Source of the DNA: Lichenostomus cassidix
Lineage: Eukaryota > Chordata > Aves > Passeriformes > Meliphagidae
Direction: 5' to 3'
DNA length: 64,000 nt
Assembly (NCBI GenBank): GCA_008360975.2
Contig: CM039183.1
Span: forward strand, 78,342,350 to 78,406,349
Position numbers and translations under genes: made by a program. Each line of letters opens with the position of its first letter. Within the stretch, counting starts at the first letter, position 1. The notes under the pieces are model-generated. The model ran no database searches. It was not told where the DNA came from and saw only the letters and a program-made list of their open reading frames with translations. Positions 36,179 through 49,419 of this stretch are shown here, piece after piece.

Positions 36179-39100
36179 AGACTGAGAGAACAGTGAGCTC
36201 CAGGTCAGTAAGACTCAATAAAGACACTTCAAGTATTCCATGCTACAGGACAATGATCACTTGGGGAAAAAAAAATCTTATTTTTAATGAAGACAGAAAA
36301 AGATAGCTAAAAGATAATTTCTTGACAATGCCACTCTTCAGTGGCATACTTCTACCAGAGTCTGGCTTAAAAGAGTATCATGCTGCATAGCAGATAAAAT
36401 AACTATTTAAATATCAGGCTGGTGAGATTTTAACAGAGCTAATGGCAATACCAGCCAAGTAATTTGTTTTACCAGATATTTCAGAAAGTGACTTGCATAG
36501 ACAGGATGGGTCCATAGTGTCAGGATAACTCTTCAATGGTAGGCTGTAGAAGCAAAGGACAGCATAAACAAGTCTTGACACATTTGCTCTCTTATGTTAA
36601 GTACCTTACTAAGAGGGAGAAGCATGAGAGACAGAGAGGGTAATTGGAATAAATATAAGACAGCTTTCCAGGAAATGTAGTCATTAGGCAAAATAAAGAT
36701 GTTTTGGATCCTTGCAGAGACAGAGGCCAATGACCAGGCAGGCAGGACACACAAGATGCTCACCTGGGACTTTCAGGTCCTTTGAACAGATCAGAATTTC
36801 TTGAAAGTGGCAGTAAAATAATGTATCCATGAATATGTCTGCTGGGAAGATGGGACACATTTTGCAAATAAATCTGCCATTTGTCAGCCTAAACACACCT
36901 CACCAGCAGCGCTGGTCCTAGGTTGCCAATGATCCTAGGGGGACATGGTTTACTGTCATCTCAGAGCACCAACAGAGACTCTGCCTTCGGTGATGTGCTC
37001 AGAGACTTTTTTGCCTGCAAATTAAGTGTTAATTGCACTTATCCAACACAAAAGCTGAAACAAAGGCCCCACACCCACATCTCCCTGGGGTTCGTGCAGA
37101 CTGGCCTTGCAGTGCTTCTTGGGATGAGACAAATCACTTGCTGCCAAAGAACCGACTTTCTTTTAAGAAGTTTACTTATCCTAAATAATGGGAATCCTTG
37201 TAATAATTGGTTCCTTTTCTTCCATGGGACAAAGGATTGAAATTATGCAATTCTGACAGTGACTGTGGTAATTATACCTTTGCAATACATAACAGATTAT
37301 TTTCACAGATGAGGTAGATTTTATTAAAAATAGTTTCAGGATTTGTTTTCAATAGCAATCTAGACTTGAAAAAAACCCCATTTTTAAAGAAGAAGCAGGG
37401 GAGACCTGAAACAAATTAGCACTTTGATTAAATTCTGTTTGTGCCAAACATATCTTTTGCCCAATGTGAAGCGAGGAAGGAGAAGACATTTACTGTTTAT
37501 GTGCATCAGAAGCGTCCCCTGCAAGCCCAGATGACAGCAGGAGAATGTGCATACAGGGCCTGACGTCAGGCTCACTGAAACCAAAGGAAAAAGGAAGGCA
37601 ACACTTTGCACCTTGGCATCACCCCTGGATTTCTGCAGGCACGTTGTAGAATTTCATGCTGGTTTCATTTTCTTTTTCAAGCACTTCTTTAGTTATCACA
37701 TTCCCATCTCTAAACACCCTTGCGAACATGCCAGTAAAATAACACCCACTGGTCAAAACATTTACATTTAGCTTGTCTGTTTTCCCTGGTTATATAGCTT
37801 CACATTTTTTCAAGGAATGCTCTGAGGCACTCTGAAATTGCTGGCTGTGTCAAGTTCGTGTTCTCCTCAACACCTGTGTTTCTCTGTTATGCTGCCATTT
37901 CTGCACTTCAGTGAAGGCTGAAGTGAGGAAGAGAGAAGGAATAAAGTGTTTGTTGCCCTTTACCTCCACCAACACATGATATCATCCCAAGCTAGTAATA
38001 AGACAGCAGGTACTATTTTCAAGCCCACATTTTCATAAGTGACAGATACTGAAGAGCCCAAGTTGACTTTTGATAAAACACTGCAGTTCTCATTGTTGTT
38101 TCATTCCAGTTTTAACTACCACCCAGGCTAGGCAGTACATTCAGTCCCAGCACAGACATCTGTACAGTCAATTGTGTACTAGAATAGACACTATCAAAGC
38201 ATCAGCCAGAAGTGAGTTTTTTTTCAGTGCCTGATTTCACACTCTAGTTGCTGGTAATAAAACCATTGCTAAAACTATTTTCAGCACTTTGCAACACACA
38301 AACCTAGGATGTGAAGAAGAGTTGACTCACTAAACCTCATGATCAGGAGCATTCTTTAGTTCCACAGGGATGGATGACTAGTGGACAGAGAAGCAGGCTA
38401 AGCCAATTGTACCTCAGTTTGCTTTTCCAAGAGTCTGATGCCAAAGCATCTGCTGGGGTATGTAACACATAGATTACATTCATATTTGGCCAGGCCCATC
38501 CCTTGCTGAAAACAGTGACAAAGAAGTGTGGGCCAGACAGACCTTCCATCATACAGAGCAATGGGTGCAACAGCTCCTCTACAAAAGTATTGAGAAACAT
38601 TTGTTTCCAGCAGAAATGGGACAGGCAGCTTTGCTGAGCAACAGCATTATCTGTCTTCTTTGAGCTAATGGGGTAAGTCTTTAACAAAGCCTTGGAGAAA
38701 AACCTTCTCTACAACAGGGCTATCCCCGGGGACACTTCCCAAGAGATTATCCACCTTCTTTCTACTAAAATATTTGACTTGGGCTTGGCTCCCGAGGTAT
38801 TTATTCCAATTCACTGACAGGATGCAGGTCCCACTCTGCATGACTAAGGGACATAGAAGTAAGCTAAGCCAGTTGTACCCTACACGGTTTTACATTCTTG
38901 GCATCCTGGCAGAGCTCCCCAGCAGCTGCTGGGCAAGAGATGGCCAGAAGTTTTACACTTTGTGGGAGCAAGTAGCCAGTTTGATGAGGGAAATACAAGA
39001 AGACTGAAGCATCTTCATTAAACCAAGTCCTCAACCTAGATTTAAATCTGAGATGACAGTAGAAAGTCAGGACTGAGGATGAAAGAGGAATGTCCTGCTG

Positions 39101-42100
39101 ATTCTGTGCCCCCACAAAAGATCAGCAAGGGGAGAAAACCCCATCAGAGCCCTGCTTCCTAGACCCAACATGCATTGAACTGAATGTGCATAGAGCCCCA
39201 GCCTACACAAGGGGTCTTTCTGCAGTCACAGGATCAGCGACCTCCAGTGTATAACAGGAAAGAAGTAACTCCTGTGCCTGAGTGATGGATTTATCCTGCT
39301 CTCCTGTCAAGCAGCACGCATTACAAATACTTCCAGATAAACCTGTTTCTTGGGGTCTTGATCTGTCATCTCCTTTTTCAAGCACTGAGGTTATGTGAAC
39401 ATCCCAATACACAATTCACAAACATTATTGCTATGCTTAGAACTAGATTAAGAGCTTAAACAAGAGTAGATTCCACTGCATTAAAAAATTTATATAATAA
39501 TTATTTTTCAAGTATTTTTAAAAATTAGATAATCCTTATTTACTGAGTAAAATTCCACTGTCATTGGGTCTCACTGTACACAGCCTAAATGGATGCAAAT
39601 TCTGAATTTGCCTCACACTCATTCTCCCTTGAGAACATAAAATTAATTTGCAAACAGTGCCATGATACCAGTCTATTTGAAAGGGGAAATAAAAGCAAAC
39701 ACATTTTCACTTAGGAAACTGTCTGGGCTGCCAAAACTGCTGTGTACCATTATAAATAGAAATGTGCATGGAATACAAACAAAAATTGTATGCTGTGCCT
39801 CTTTCTGTAGAATTTTTTCACCTGAGACATACTCTGGTCTTGTTATTTTCCTGTTTTATTAAATATGACATTGTTGTGTTGGCTTTATTGCCAGTGAATG
39901 GAATCTGAACTAAGTGTTGCTCCAAACAGCCATGGCATGGTCCATCAGTCCAGCTAATTTCTCCCTTATGCTGAGCAACATTTTGATTGCTATGGTAACT
40001 ATACAATTGTTACAGGACTAGGGTAGCAAATCAATTTAGGCAATTATTTCTTCATTCCTCAGATCCAAGGAAACTCCTGCTTATTCTGCTGTATCTATAT
40101 ATGTTCTGGGGAGCACAGATACTCACTAATAACTGAAGCTCTTTATAGCCACATCTGCAAAAGAAAAAACCACACCTGCCACTGTCAAGAAGCCCACACT
40201 TCATGCTTTCAAAGGGATCTCTGCCATATGCAGAGAGGCAAGGCTATGTGCATTTTTCATGTTCATGGCATAAGATGATTTTCAGAGTTGGACTAGAGAA
40301 ACTAATACAGAGAATCAAAACCAGTCACCTTAAAGAAAAAAGTTCAGCTGGTGTGCCAGATCAGGACACCTCAGTGCCTTGCTTTAATGCATTGTTTGGC
40401 TTTTTAATAGATTAAACTGTTCCAGTACAATCTAAGCTGTCCATCCGTCTGTTTATGGCTTCTAGTATAACAACTGTGGCTCAAAGGCACCACAAAACCA
40501 ACCACTATGATGCAGCACAGACACAACCAGGAGCACTAAATCTGCTGCACGATTTTGCTGGAGGACATACTGGGATATCAAAGTAGAGTTCACTGTAAGC
40601 TCTCTCAATGGCAACTGTTGGGCTGAGGAAGCTGAAACCAGTTTCTTTACTCCTAGCAGTCAATAAAAGGTTAATAATTGATGAAAACATATTTCAAGCA
40701 ATTATTTTTAATCATCCTTATCTTGCAGTACAGAAATCTAATTATTTTTTCTGCTGCCTTGAAGAATATACAAAATTATATTTACTGGTTTAAAAAACGA
40801 AGCAGTTATGCACAGGATTCATAGGTTTTCTTGACTTCTGGCAAAGGATGAAAAAGGAAAGGAGCTGCACTCAATTTTTCTTTGTAGTCATTTTGAAGTA
40901 GTCATACTAATAATCAGGAAGAGACTACATAAAAGTTTGGCTGTTACTTGCAAGTTGTGTTGCCAGATCTTTCTTTGCTTTCAATACTTTAGAAACTATT
41001 TTCCAAAGCAATTATTTGCTGGGCTGGGAGAAGCTCTTTTGAAGCTAGAGATACACTGATGTACTTTATTTCTAAATTATTCTTATTTTACTAAGAGAAT
41101 GTCAGAGAATGCTACACAGATTTAAATGCTCACCAAGGTAAGTGACACCTTAGCACGAGGCCTTATCTAGAGAGACTGGTAAATCTCTCCCTTATATATG
41201 CAAGACACCATGTTTTTTACATCCTTAATATATGCTGAGGGGCTGTGTTGAGGTTTTTTAATATTAACAAGATGTGTTTTGCTGGGAGACATTATTTCTT
41301 GTCTTAGACAAACTGAAATAAGAAAGGAGGGCACATGAGCTTTCTGTCTGAAACAGAAAGATATTTCCAGCTGAAATTTGAGATGGTTGATCTGAATTTA
41401 ACTTAATTCTGTTCCTCACTTACTCAGCTTAAGGGGAAAGGAAGGAGAGCAGCATGGAGAAGAGGAGAGTGCTTCTGAGGAGAATGGTGAGCACAGTGTT
41501 AGGCACAGGGGACACACACACCACTCATGAGTGCTGCAGAGTATGTAAGATTTATAAGTTCGTGCATATGAGGTGGTTTGACACCTTAAATTGGAGGGAG
41601 TAGGGTAGAAAGACATTTTGAGACAACAGCACTGATAAGGCAAGCTAAGATAGAGATTAGTCTCACTGGACAAACTGATGTATAAACAACAAGTTTGAAA
41701 AATAATGCACCAAACATCCTGTATAAGCAGAAGCAGGTATATTATCAATACAAAATTCCCTTCCTTGTTCACTGACCATCCATATTCTGCAGGACACAAT
41801 TGCAAAGGCCAGATCAAAGGTCTATTAAATGGAGTTTTTGAGAGGCTACATCTCAAATACAAATAAAAAAACTCTTTCCATCCAACCTAAAGCTCGGAGA
41901 AGATCCTAACTGCTTTCATCCTAACTGCTATCATCCTAACTGCCTTCAGTGCTGTGGTCCTACAAAAAAAGAAGCAAGTAAATAATTTCCTTTCAAAAGG
42001 GAAATTACAGCTCCAAAACCACCATGGACTGCCCAGCTGGTCCACTCTGCCTGCCTCCTCTCCTACACAGCACACAAAACACTTTCAGTAACTCCTGCCT

Positions 42101-45100
42101 ACCCCATACAGCTTAGCCAGAGAAATCCTACTACTGAAATTGCCAGACTTGGTTAGTTAATATTAGATAAACAGTGTAAGTGAAGTCCCTGACTGTTTCC
42201 TAAGAAAAAAAACATAGAGGTAACTCAGCAAAGGTAAACTTTGCTAGCAAGTTTCCCAAAGTTCATGAAAAAACAGGAGGGAAGATATTAAATTATTAAA
42301 ATTGTTTTGCTGGTTTAAAAATAGGCAGAGATATCTCTATACATAAGTACTACTTATCCAGAAAATCTTTTATTTAAGATTTACCTATTCAGTATTCTTT
42401 ACAGAAAAATAATTGCACAGGAATTTCTGCACCAAAAAAGAATATCATTCATTTGACTAGAGTACTGAGGTCCTGTTAATGAATTTATTTTCTCATGTGA
42501 GGAATGATGTAGAATCTTGAAGGGACAATAGATGGATTTAAGATGGTTGTTTAAACACCTTTTTAGACTTAAAACATGCTGCCATAAAGAATCTACTCTG
42601 CTTTTATTCATTCATCTTGTTAAATGGCTACAGGGAGGCAGCAGCTGAAGATAACCTTACTTAAAACTCACACTGACTGTGTTATTTAGGAGCAAACTCC
42701 ACTGCTCCAAACAGTCTGAGCTACCAGAGGCACTGGATGCACTTTTCAACAGTTCAGCCAGCTGTGGAGGTAGGCCATGGCTCTTCCATAAGACACACAT
42801 GACAACTGCTCACATTGGTGAGCACTGAGGCCCTAAGCTGGCTCTTTGTGCCTCCTAGAGTTAGTTTTTGTGCCCCTGCATTTAGGTACCTACCTTCAGG
42901 TTCCTAATTTTTAGAAGTCTTCCCCCAAAATTTAACAGTTATATTGATATACCCTCCTTTCTCTCTCCTCCCTGTGGTCTCAAAGCATCTGAGAGGCCTT
43001 TCACCACTTAGAGCACTAACATATGAAGGGATCATTCAAGACATGAAGGCTTTTTTTCACTTTATAGTGGGCAGAAGGCCCTAAATTATAGCCTTCCTGG
43101 ACATAATTTCTTCCCTTTCACTCTCAAGCAGCTGACATTTAGACCTGTCTCTCATATCTCCCATATTGCCATTTTGGAGCATACTTTAGAGCAGGACCCC
43201 CTGGCTTCTCCACAAACACCATTCAGGATGTAGTTTGCACAACTTTAACTGAAGCAGATGAGTCTTCCCTGAAATGGTTTGTCTCCTCTTCATCCTTTGT
43301 GGAGCTGATGCTCAAAATTTTATTTTGTGCTCTGCACTGATCTTCAGTTGATCAAGAGGGACACAGCTCAAAGCAGGGATCAACAAGACCAAAAGGGAAG
43401 CAAGATGACTTTCTTCTCCCCATCCCGAACTGGTCAATTGGTTTAGCAACTTTTTCTCTCTTTATTGGGAATGAGTCAGGCACCACTTCTGACTTAGTGA
43501 GTAGAAAGATCATATCATACTGTGCTTTAACTAGCACACCTGCCTTTCTAGACATTGGCAAAAGCTTCTCTTGTATGACTAACCATCTAGTCGATTTGAG
43601 CAGCATGAAATCAGTTATTCCTCTATCACATAATCTCAAGGGCTTTCCTATCCCTCCATTTTCTGCCAGGTAAATATCTTTGTATCTTTTGCAAGTTGAT
43701 TCAAACTTCTTGTTTTACTTGCTTTTAAATCCACAATAACTAGATCCTCCTTACCTCATCTCACTGCATTTAAAATGGATTCCTTATTTCAAATAGGAGA
43801 AAATATTTCCAACAGGACCCTGTTTTCTACCTGCAGATGTAAATACAGACAGGATAACCAGTAGGTACATTTCAATTAGAAACAATTGCAAGTTGGTGAC
43901 AAATCCCAGATATTCCTCTTTCACCTCTACAGGCTCATTCATCAATAAGAAAATAAATAAATCACTTGGGAAGCTACAAAACACACAAGGCAAGTGCATT
44001 TCTCACTGTTAAATGCAGAAAGATATGCAAGTTGGGAGGAACATTCTGCCATTTTAAGGTTTAAGACCACCACTTGCATCCTAGGGAGCTCCTCACTCCC
44101 TTCTGGAGCATCCAACACCAGCTTCTGGCAGACAGCAGATGCTCAGACTTTGCTGCCAGCACGGACTTGACACTTTCCTACACCTACTAGAATTTTTTTA
44201 CCTGTGTTGCCACAGCAACTCAGCATGTCCAGTTTGTGTGAAGACAGTAATCTGTTTCCATGGGAACTAATCACACAGGTCTGCCCTGAAATTTCAGCTG
44301 GGAAAACATGAAATTTGTCCAACAACAGGAAAATCAAAGAATGAAAGGCAGGTAGTCAACTAAGAGAATCTGTATTGCATACTCATAGGACTGTATAAAG
44401 AGACATCCAAGGAATACTTACTCTGGCCAAGAATTAATTAAATTTGTATTCTGACCAGAGCATTAAGCCACTGATCACACACTCTAGGACAGCTCTGTAA
44501 AAATGGAGCTTTTTCCCCTCAGTGATTGGCAACTTTAATATTTATAATATCTGCTCAAGACGTTGAAAGGACTGAGATACAGAGAGTTTGGAGTTTTGTC
44601 AATCCAAATTTCTCTAGGCTAGCCTAGGAAAATCGTATCACTCCTGCCCCAAGTAGATTTAAATATCTGTAGAATACAAAATGAAGCAAGATTATTCTTG
44701 CTGCTGACTGCGTGAAAACAGTTTTTTTAATAGGATCATTTAAAGTAAGATCAGGAAAATCATAAAAGTATTAATCCTTTAGGAGTGCATATGTATTTTT
44801 TAAACAAACATATACATGAAAACCCTAAAGACAGTTAATAAAACCCCCAAAAAACCTAAACCTGCTTTCACAGTACTTTGTATTGTCATGTAAAGATTCC
44901 AAAGGATACAGCCAGACTACAACTACATTTGCAAAAATCTCTGTTTCATTTCTTATCAGATACTATTACATCACTAGTGATCAAAAACCTAGATATTGAG
45001 ACAGATTTAGGCAGCAAACTGGGCTTCAGAAAATATTGTCTGACAGGCATAAACTGAAGGAAAAACAAACAGACAAACAAAAAAAAAATGCTGTTGATAG

Positions 45101-45682
45101 GTCTGACTTGCCACTGAACATCTCAAATGGCCCTGAGCACCCTGAATTCCACATTTAGCACAGCTGAACCAACTCTAGACCTGCACAGGCTGTGCTGATT
45201 TGAATTCTAGTGATTACAAAGGGACCTCAGAAATGTAGGTCTGCTATAGGCAGCTCGTTTTAGACAACTCATTTTCAACCTAAATCCTACTCCTACCACT
45301 GAACTGTAAGGTGTTTAAAACTTTTTTATGATTTTCTTCTTCTGCCATGTCACCCCTTGCCCCATAACTTTTAAACGTGTAATAATGCAAAGAATGAAAG
45401 AATGGGAAAGTACCTCAACTTGACAAAAGCAGTTATGGTATTTTCAATGTAATCCTACAAAGGAAAAAAAAGCTATAAGGTAGTGCTTATATGAGCAATT
45501 GTTTTGTGTGTTAAACATGCTGCTTTTCAGCCAACCACAGAATATTCTATTGAAGAAATGTACTGGAAGCACTCATCTGAAGATTTGAGTACTTTGTCTT
45601 GCTTGTTTTCTAAGTCACACAATTTGCTTTGTGATATACCTTATCAACACCAGCTCACAGACAAATGTGGAAAACTTGCAGG
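36179..45682. other. Intergenic sequence between the 848-bp LTR and the CR1 near CYB5R4
   Basis: These 9.5 kb are AT-rich with only short frames. The only structured item seen is the 15-bp tandem repeat at 41903-41947. I recognise no exon, RNA gene or mobile element. Confidence 0.65.
41903..41947. repeat. 15-bp tandem repeat, three copies
   Basis: The unit atcctaactgc(t/c)(t/a)tc occurs three times in succession with single-base differences. It is a small minisatellite. Confidence 0.92.
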
Positions 45683-46388
45683 AATCACACAATCATTTAG
45701 GTTGGAAGAGACCTTTAAGATCATCAAGTCCAAGCTTTGAACAATCACCACCTCATCAACTAGACCATGGCAGTAAGTGCCATGTCCAGTTGTTTCTTGA
45801 ACATACCATTGGATAATGACTCCACTATCTCCCTGGGCAGTCCACTCTAATGGCTGACAACCCTTCCCATGAAAATATTCTTCCTGGTGTCCAACCAGAA
45901 CCTCCCCTTGTGCAGCTTGAAATTATGTCCTCTTGCCCTGTCACTGGTTGCCTGAGAGAACAGGCTGACTCCACCTGGCTACATCCTCCTTTCAGGCAGC
46001 TGTAGAGTGAGAAGGTCTGAGCCTCCTCCTCTCCAGGCTAACAACCCCAGCTCGCTCCTCAGCTGCTCCTCCTGTGACTCTCTAGACCCTTCACAAGCCT
46101 TCTTAACCTCTTCTGGACTCCCTCCAGCCCCCCTGTGTCTTTCTTGTAGTAAAGGGGCCCAGAACTGCACACAGCACTTGAGGTGCAGCCTCACCAGTGC
46201 TGAGCACAGGGGAACAATCCCTGCTCTGCTCCTACTGGCCACACTATTGCTGATACAGGCCAGGATGCTATTGGCCTTCTTGGCCACCTGGGCACACACT
46301 GGCTCTTGTTCAGCCACTGCTGACCAGCACCCCCAGGTCCTTTTCCACTGGACTGCTTTCCAATCAAAATGTTTTGTGCCTGCTTCAT
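45683..46388 (-). mobile_element. CR1 LINE fragment, about 700 bp, minus strand
   Basis: The left edge 'cacacaatcatttaggttgg' plus 'aagagacctttaagatcatc' is the reverse complement of a CR1 3' end. The rest contains antisense CR1 landmarks 'ctccctgggcagtccactct', 'ccttgtgcagcttgaaatta' and 'cttcttggccacctgggcac'. The minus strand encodes a degenerate end of the CR1 reverse transcriptase with KKANSILACI and SALVRLHLKCCVQFWAPLLQ. It is the longest CR1 piece in the window and sits about 1.4 kb downstream of the CYB5R4 polyadenylation region, in the same orientation as the gene. Confidence 0.92.
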
Positions 46389-46403
46389 CACATCACATCA
46401 CAA

Positions 46404-46441
46404 GCAATAAAGGTAAATTACAAAAAAAAAAAAAAAAAAAA
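46404..46441 (+). repeat. AATAAA followed by a run of 20 A
   Basis: A plus-strand AATAAA near 46407 is followed about a dozen bases later by 20 consecutive A (46422-46441). The spacing is that of a polyadenylated RNA 3' end copied into DNA. It directly adjoins the antisense CR1 fragment. Confidence 0.6.
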
Positions 46442-47010
46442 GCCAACCAGACTGCCAGCAGCTCCATTTTAACATCCACATTAAAGCTGGGACGATTCGA
46501 AATGCAAACAGGCAGACCATGAGCATTGCTGCCTTCAAAAATATTTCTACTTGTTAATATAAATGAGCCTTGATTTTAGATGATCAGTCTTGTGGCCATC
46601 ACTTTAGGAATGTATTATAAAATTTATAATCTGCAACGAGTCTTTTGAGTATTAAAACAATATAACTAAAACTTAAAAGATACATTCCAGGCACTTTTAA
46701 CAAATTGCATCTAGATTAGAAAGTTGAAGAAATGTCAAATGACCTATTGTTGCTGAGCTACTCACTCAAAGCAAGTTGTGAGTAATAACAGATCTATTCA
46801 AAACACCAAAAGAAATCCGAGGCTTTTGGAAATATGACAATTAATCCTAAATTACATCCAAAAAATCCTTGAAGTGCCTGAAGTTTTGAGAGCCAGTCCT
46901 GGGGAGAAAAGGCAACTGCTTATCTCAGCAGATAGTTCACTTTGGAACATCGAAAACATCCATTTAACTCCACTATAGATACCAAATTATGACTGCTCTC
47001 AACTACAATC

Positions 47011-47274
47011 TGTGGCTAGCACAGGTCTTTCCCATGAGAATTTTTCTTCTGTGTTTTATAAACAAAGATAAAGTTTGGATGTTATTAAAAACAGTGTCTC
47101 GAGATTTGGACAGTTCAGGCCTGGCCAATCAGGCCTAGGGGGAGGTTTCTGACTGACCAATCTGGGTGACCTCTGAAAAGTCTATATAAGTTGGAATCAA
47201 AATAATAAAGTTCTCTTTTCTTGCCACGCTGAGAATCTGGGTCTTTTTCTCTGCTAGCGGCTCAACAGCGACAA
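47011..47274 (+). mobile_element. Solo LTR, copy A (264 bp)
   Basis: It starts TGTGGCTAGCACAGG and ends CAGCGACAA, flanked by a perfect 5-bp duplication CAATC at 47006-47010 and 47275-47279. TATATAA lies at 47183-47189 and AATAAA at 47204-47209, so the R region would be short. A related copy lies inverted at 51678-51941. No internal viral coding sequence adjoins it. It lies about 1 kb past the CYB5R4 stop, antisense to the gene. Confidence 0.85.
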
Positions 47275-47764
47275 CAATCTTCTGAAATAACTTGTGACTT
47301 ACAGGCAAGAACTGACAACCAGATCCCTTGCTAACTTCAAGTCCAATAAACTGAAGAGGAGCACTGAAGAGATGACAGTTCAGTTAAGCACAGCCAGTCA
47401 CTGTCAGATAGCAATTTTAACCTTTCTAAAGGGTATCATTAAAATATTTTCCATGTGAATAACCACACAGATGGAAATAACCTCATTTAACACTATTGCA
47501 ACCTGTCAAATATTCTTAGGTATTTTTGACTCTGGTATGTGTGCTGTCATGTTTTTATCTTCAAACTGTCTCATAACAAGGGATGCCTGACATCAGCCAT
47601 GTGGTCACATGGGAAGTTTTCTGGGAGTCCAAGACTCCATGGCTCTGTTTTGAGTTCTCAGCTGGCATGCCAAACTTGTGGAAACCTTTTTTTTAGAACA
47701 TTATTAACTGAAAATACAAAAAAAAAAATGCAGAAATACATAAAGTAATGTAAAATTATTATTT

Positions 47765-47770
47765 TTTATT
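47765..47770 (-). terminator. CYB5R4: Candidate CYB5R4 polyadenylation signal
   Basis: Minus-strand AATAAA lies about 540 nt past the CYB5R4 stop codon, followed by a T-rich and TGT-containing tract as expected downstream of a cleavage site. Minus-strand ATTAAA near 47922 is an alternative. Longer 3' untranslated forms cannot be excluded. Confidence 0.4.
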
Positions 47771-48310
47771 ATTTGATGTAAATTTTGTATTTTACCAAAG
47801 GTATCTTTCTTCTTTGTTTACAAAGCCAAAAATGTATCTGGATCACTTGCAAGTCAAATAGAGACATCAGATGAAAAGGAAAATTTTTCAATGACTGATT
47901 ACCTGAGTTACAGTGCAATATTTAATTTCAGACAGTATTGCTCTTAAGACTTTTTACAGTAAGAAATAATAAGCTTTATCAAGTCAAAACCTTACTCAGA
48001 GCTTGTCATAAATTTAAGAATTCTCATGAACCAACAACATGAAACACCTGACATAATGTATACTATACTTTTTTGCTTGCCTCTACAATAAATTAATACC
48101 CTGGATGATTTAAGTATTCTCAAAAATATTTACAAAAAGAAGATAAAACACAGTATAAAAATTTGTTTTCAAAGATATGCTTCTTCCAAGAAACAGTTTG
48201 GTACCAAGAATGAAATTTCAAGTCTTACAAAATTGCTTCTCACTTATTTAAATTCATGAAGATAAATAAATAACACTGAATTATACAAACACTGATATCC
48301 TCATATGGGT

Positions 48311-48365
48311 TTATGCAGTAAAAGCATGTATCTCTTCTTGGGAGTATCCAAGATCCTTCAGATAT
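48311..48365 (-). CDS. CYB5R4: CYB5R4, last coding exon
   Basis: These 55 coding nucleotides run from a TTTCAG acceptor to TAA at 48313-48311. The residues YLKDLGYSQEEIHAFTA correspond to human LLHDLNFSKNEIHSFTA, the extreme C-terminus of NADH-cytochrome b5 reductase 4, ending in the same FTA. The first base completes the glutamine codon split CA|A with the previous exon. Confidence 0.96.
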
Positions 48366-49254
48366 CTGAAAGTCAGAAATCAAGTAGGTAATATTAATAT
48401 TTGAAACTCAAAACCCACCACAGACACAGAAGCAGCATAACTTCAACACCACTTCCTTATTTTTATTCAAACATGCATAATGAACTTTATCCCTGCACAT
48501 ACATTTAAAAAAATTCAATGTCCAGGAGCTCAGATATACTACATAAACTTTTTGGGTAATGAAAAGAATTTCTAAAAATAAATACAGACATCATCTGAAT
48601 TATCTCAGATTTCTCAAGAGGCAGGATAATTATTGGCCAATACACTTTGACTTCAGTAGGACTGCAGAAATGCAAATTATATCATATTGGTTCAATATTT
48701 TGAAGCTGGACAACAGAAAGTTAGAGGACCTTTTATCTTTAAACAAGCATATAAAATAAGAAAAATATTAGGTACAGACACAAATAAATGCATTAATTTA
48801 GAAAATAATTGAGAAAAATGCTTGGGATAGAACAACTGCTTTGAATTTTACTTCTGTAACTTAATTTATCAAGCTAATACCAACAAAGAAAACTTATTTC
48901 CTATTATTCCAACTTTTCTGTAAACATAAAATTAAAAGCAGCATTTAAAACCTGGGGAAAAAAGGTCACTGTGAAAGAGTTGCTTTTAGAAAGTTTTGGA
49001 CAACTTACTAGAACTCATGAAACATACATATTGCTGATACTTACTCAGCTACACGAATATAAATATACTCCTCAAGTATGGTGCAAGGTGTTTTTTTCTT
49101 AATTTCTTTTTTTTGTTTTGATTGTGTAAGTTTTCTTGCCAAGCAGACAACATAACGTTTTTGAAAGACTACCAAATCAGAAACACTCCAGCTCATTAGG
49201 TTATTGAATTTTTAAAAATTCATCACTTTCCAGTTCATCATTTAAAATACTCAC
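48366..49254 (-). other. CYB5R4: CYB5R4 last intron
   Basis: This 889-bp intron has a GTGAGT donor and a TTTCAG acceptor. It is AT-rich and has no recognisable repeat. Confidence 0.9.
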
Positions 49255-49419
49255 TGTACTCCTTGTTCTGTAAAAGGTGCTGGACCACAGATGCAGATAA
49301 GGACTTTGGAGTCTCTTCTGCTTCTTTTCACAAACTCAGAGAGAAGCGATGAAGAAATCTTCCCCTGTTTACCCACCCAGTCTTTTGTTGGTTGTGAAAG
49401 AATGAATTGAACCTCAAAC
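49255..49419 (-). CDS. CYB5R4: CYB5R4, penultimate coding exon (NADH-binding C-terminal part)
   Basis: The exon is 165 nt, with acceptor TTACCAG at 49420 and donor GTGAGT from 49254. It encodes FEVQFILSQPTKDWVGKQGKIS, then a serine-rich turn, LLSEFVKRS and KVLICICGPAPFTEQGV. CGPAPF corresponds to the CGPxPF/M motif of cytochrome b5 reductases, which shapes the NADH site; human CYB5R4 has CGPVPF at this position. Phase agrees on both sides (AG|G arginine in, CA|A out). Confidence 0.96.

Noticed and set aside
38396..38880. A repeated GCTAAGCCA(A/G)TTGTACC motif about 460 bp apart
   Set aside because: Similarity does not extend beyond this short block, so it is probably coincidence.
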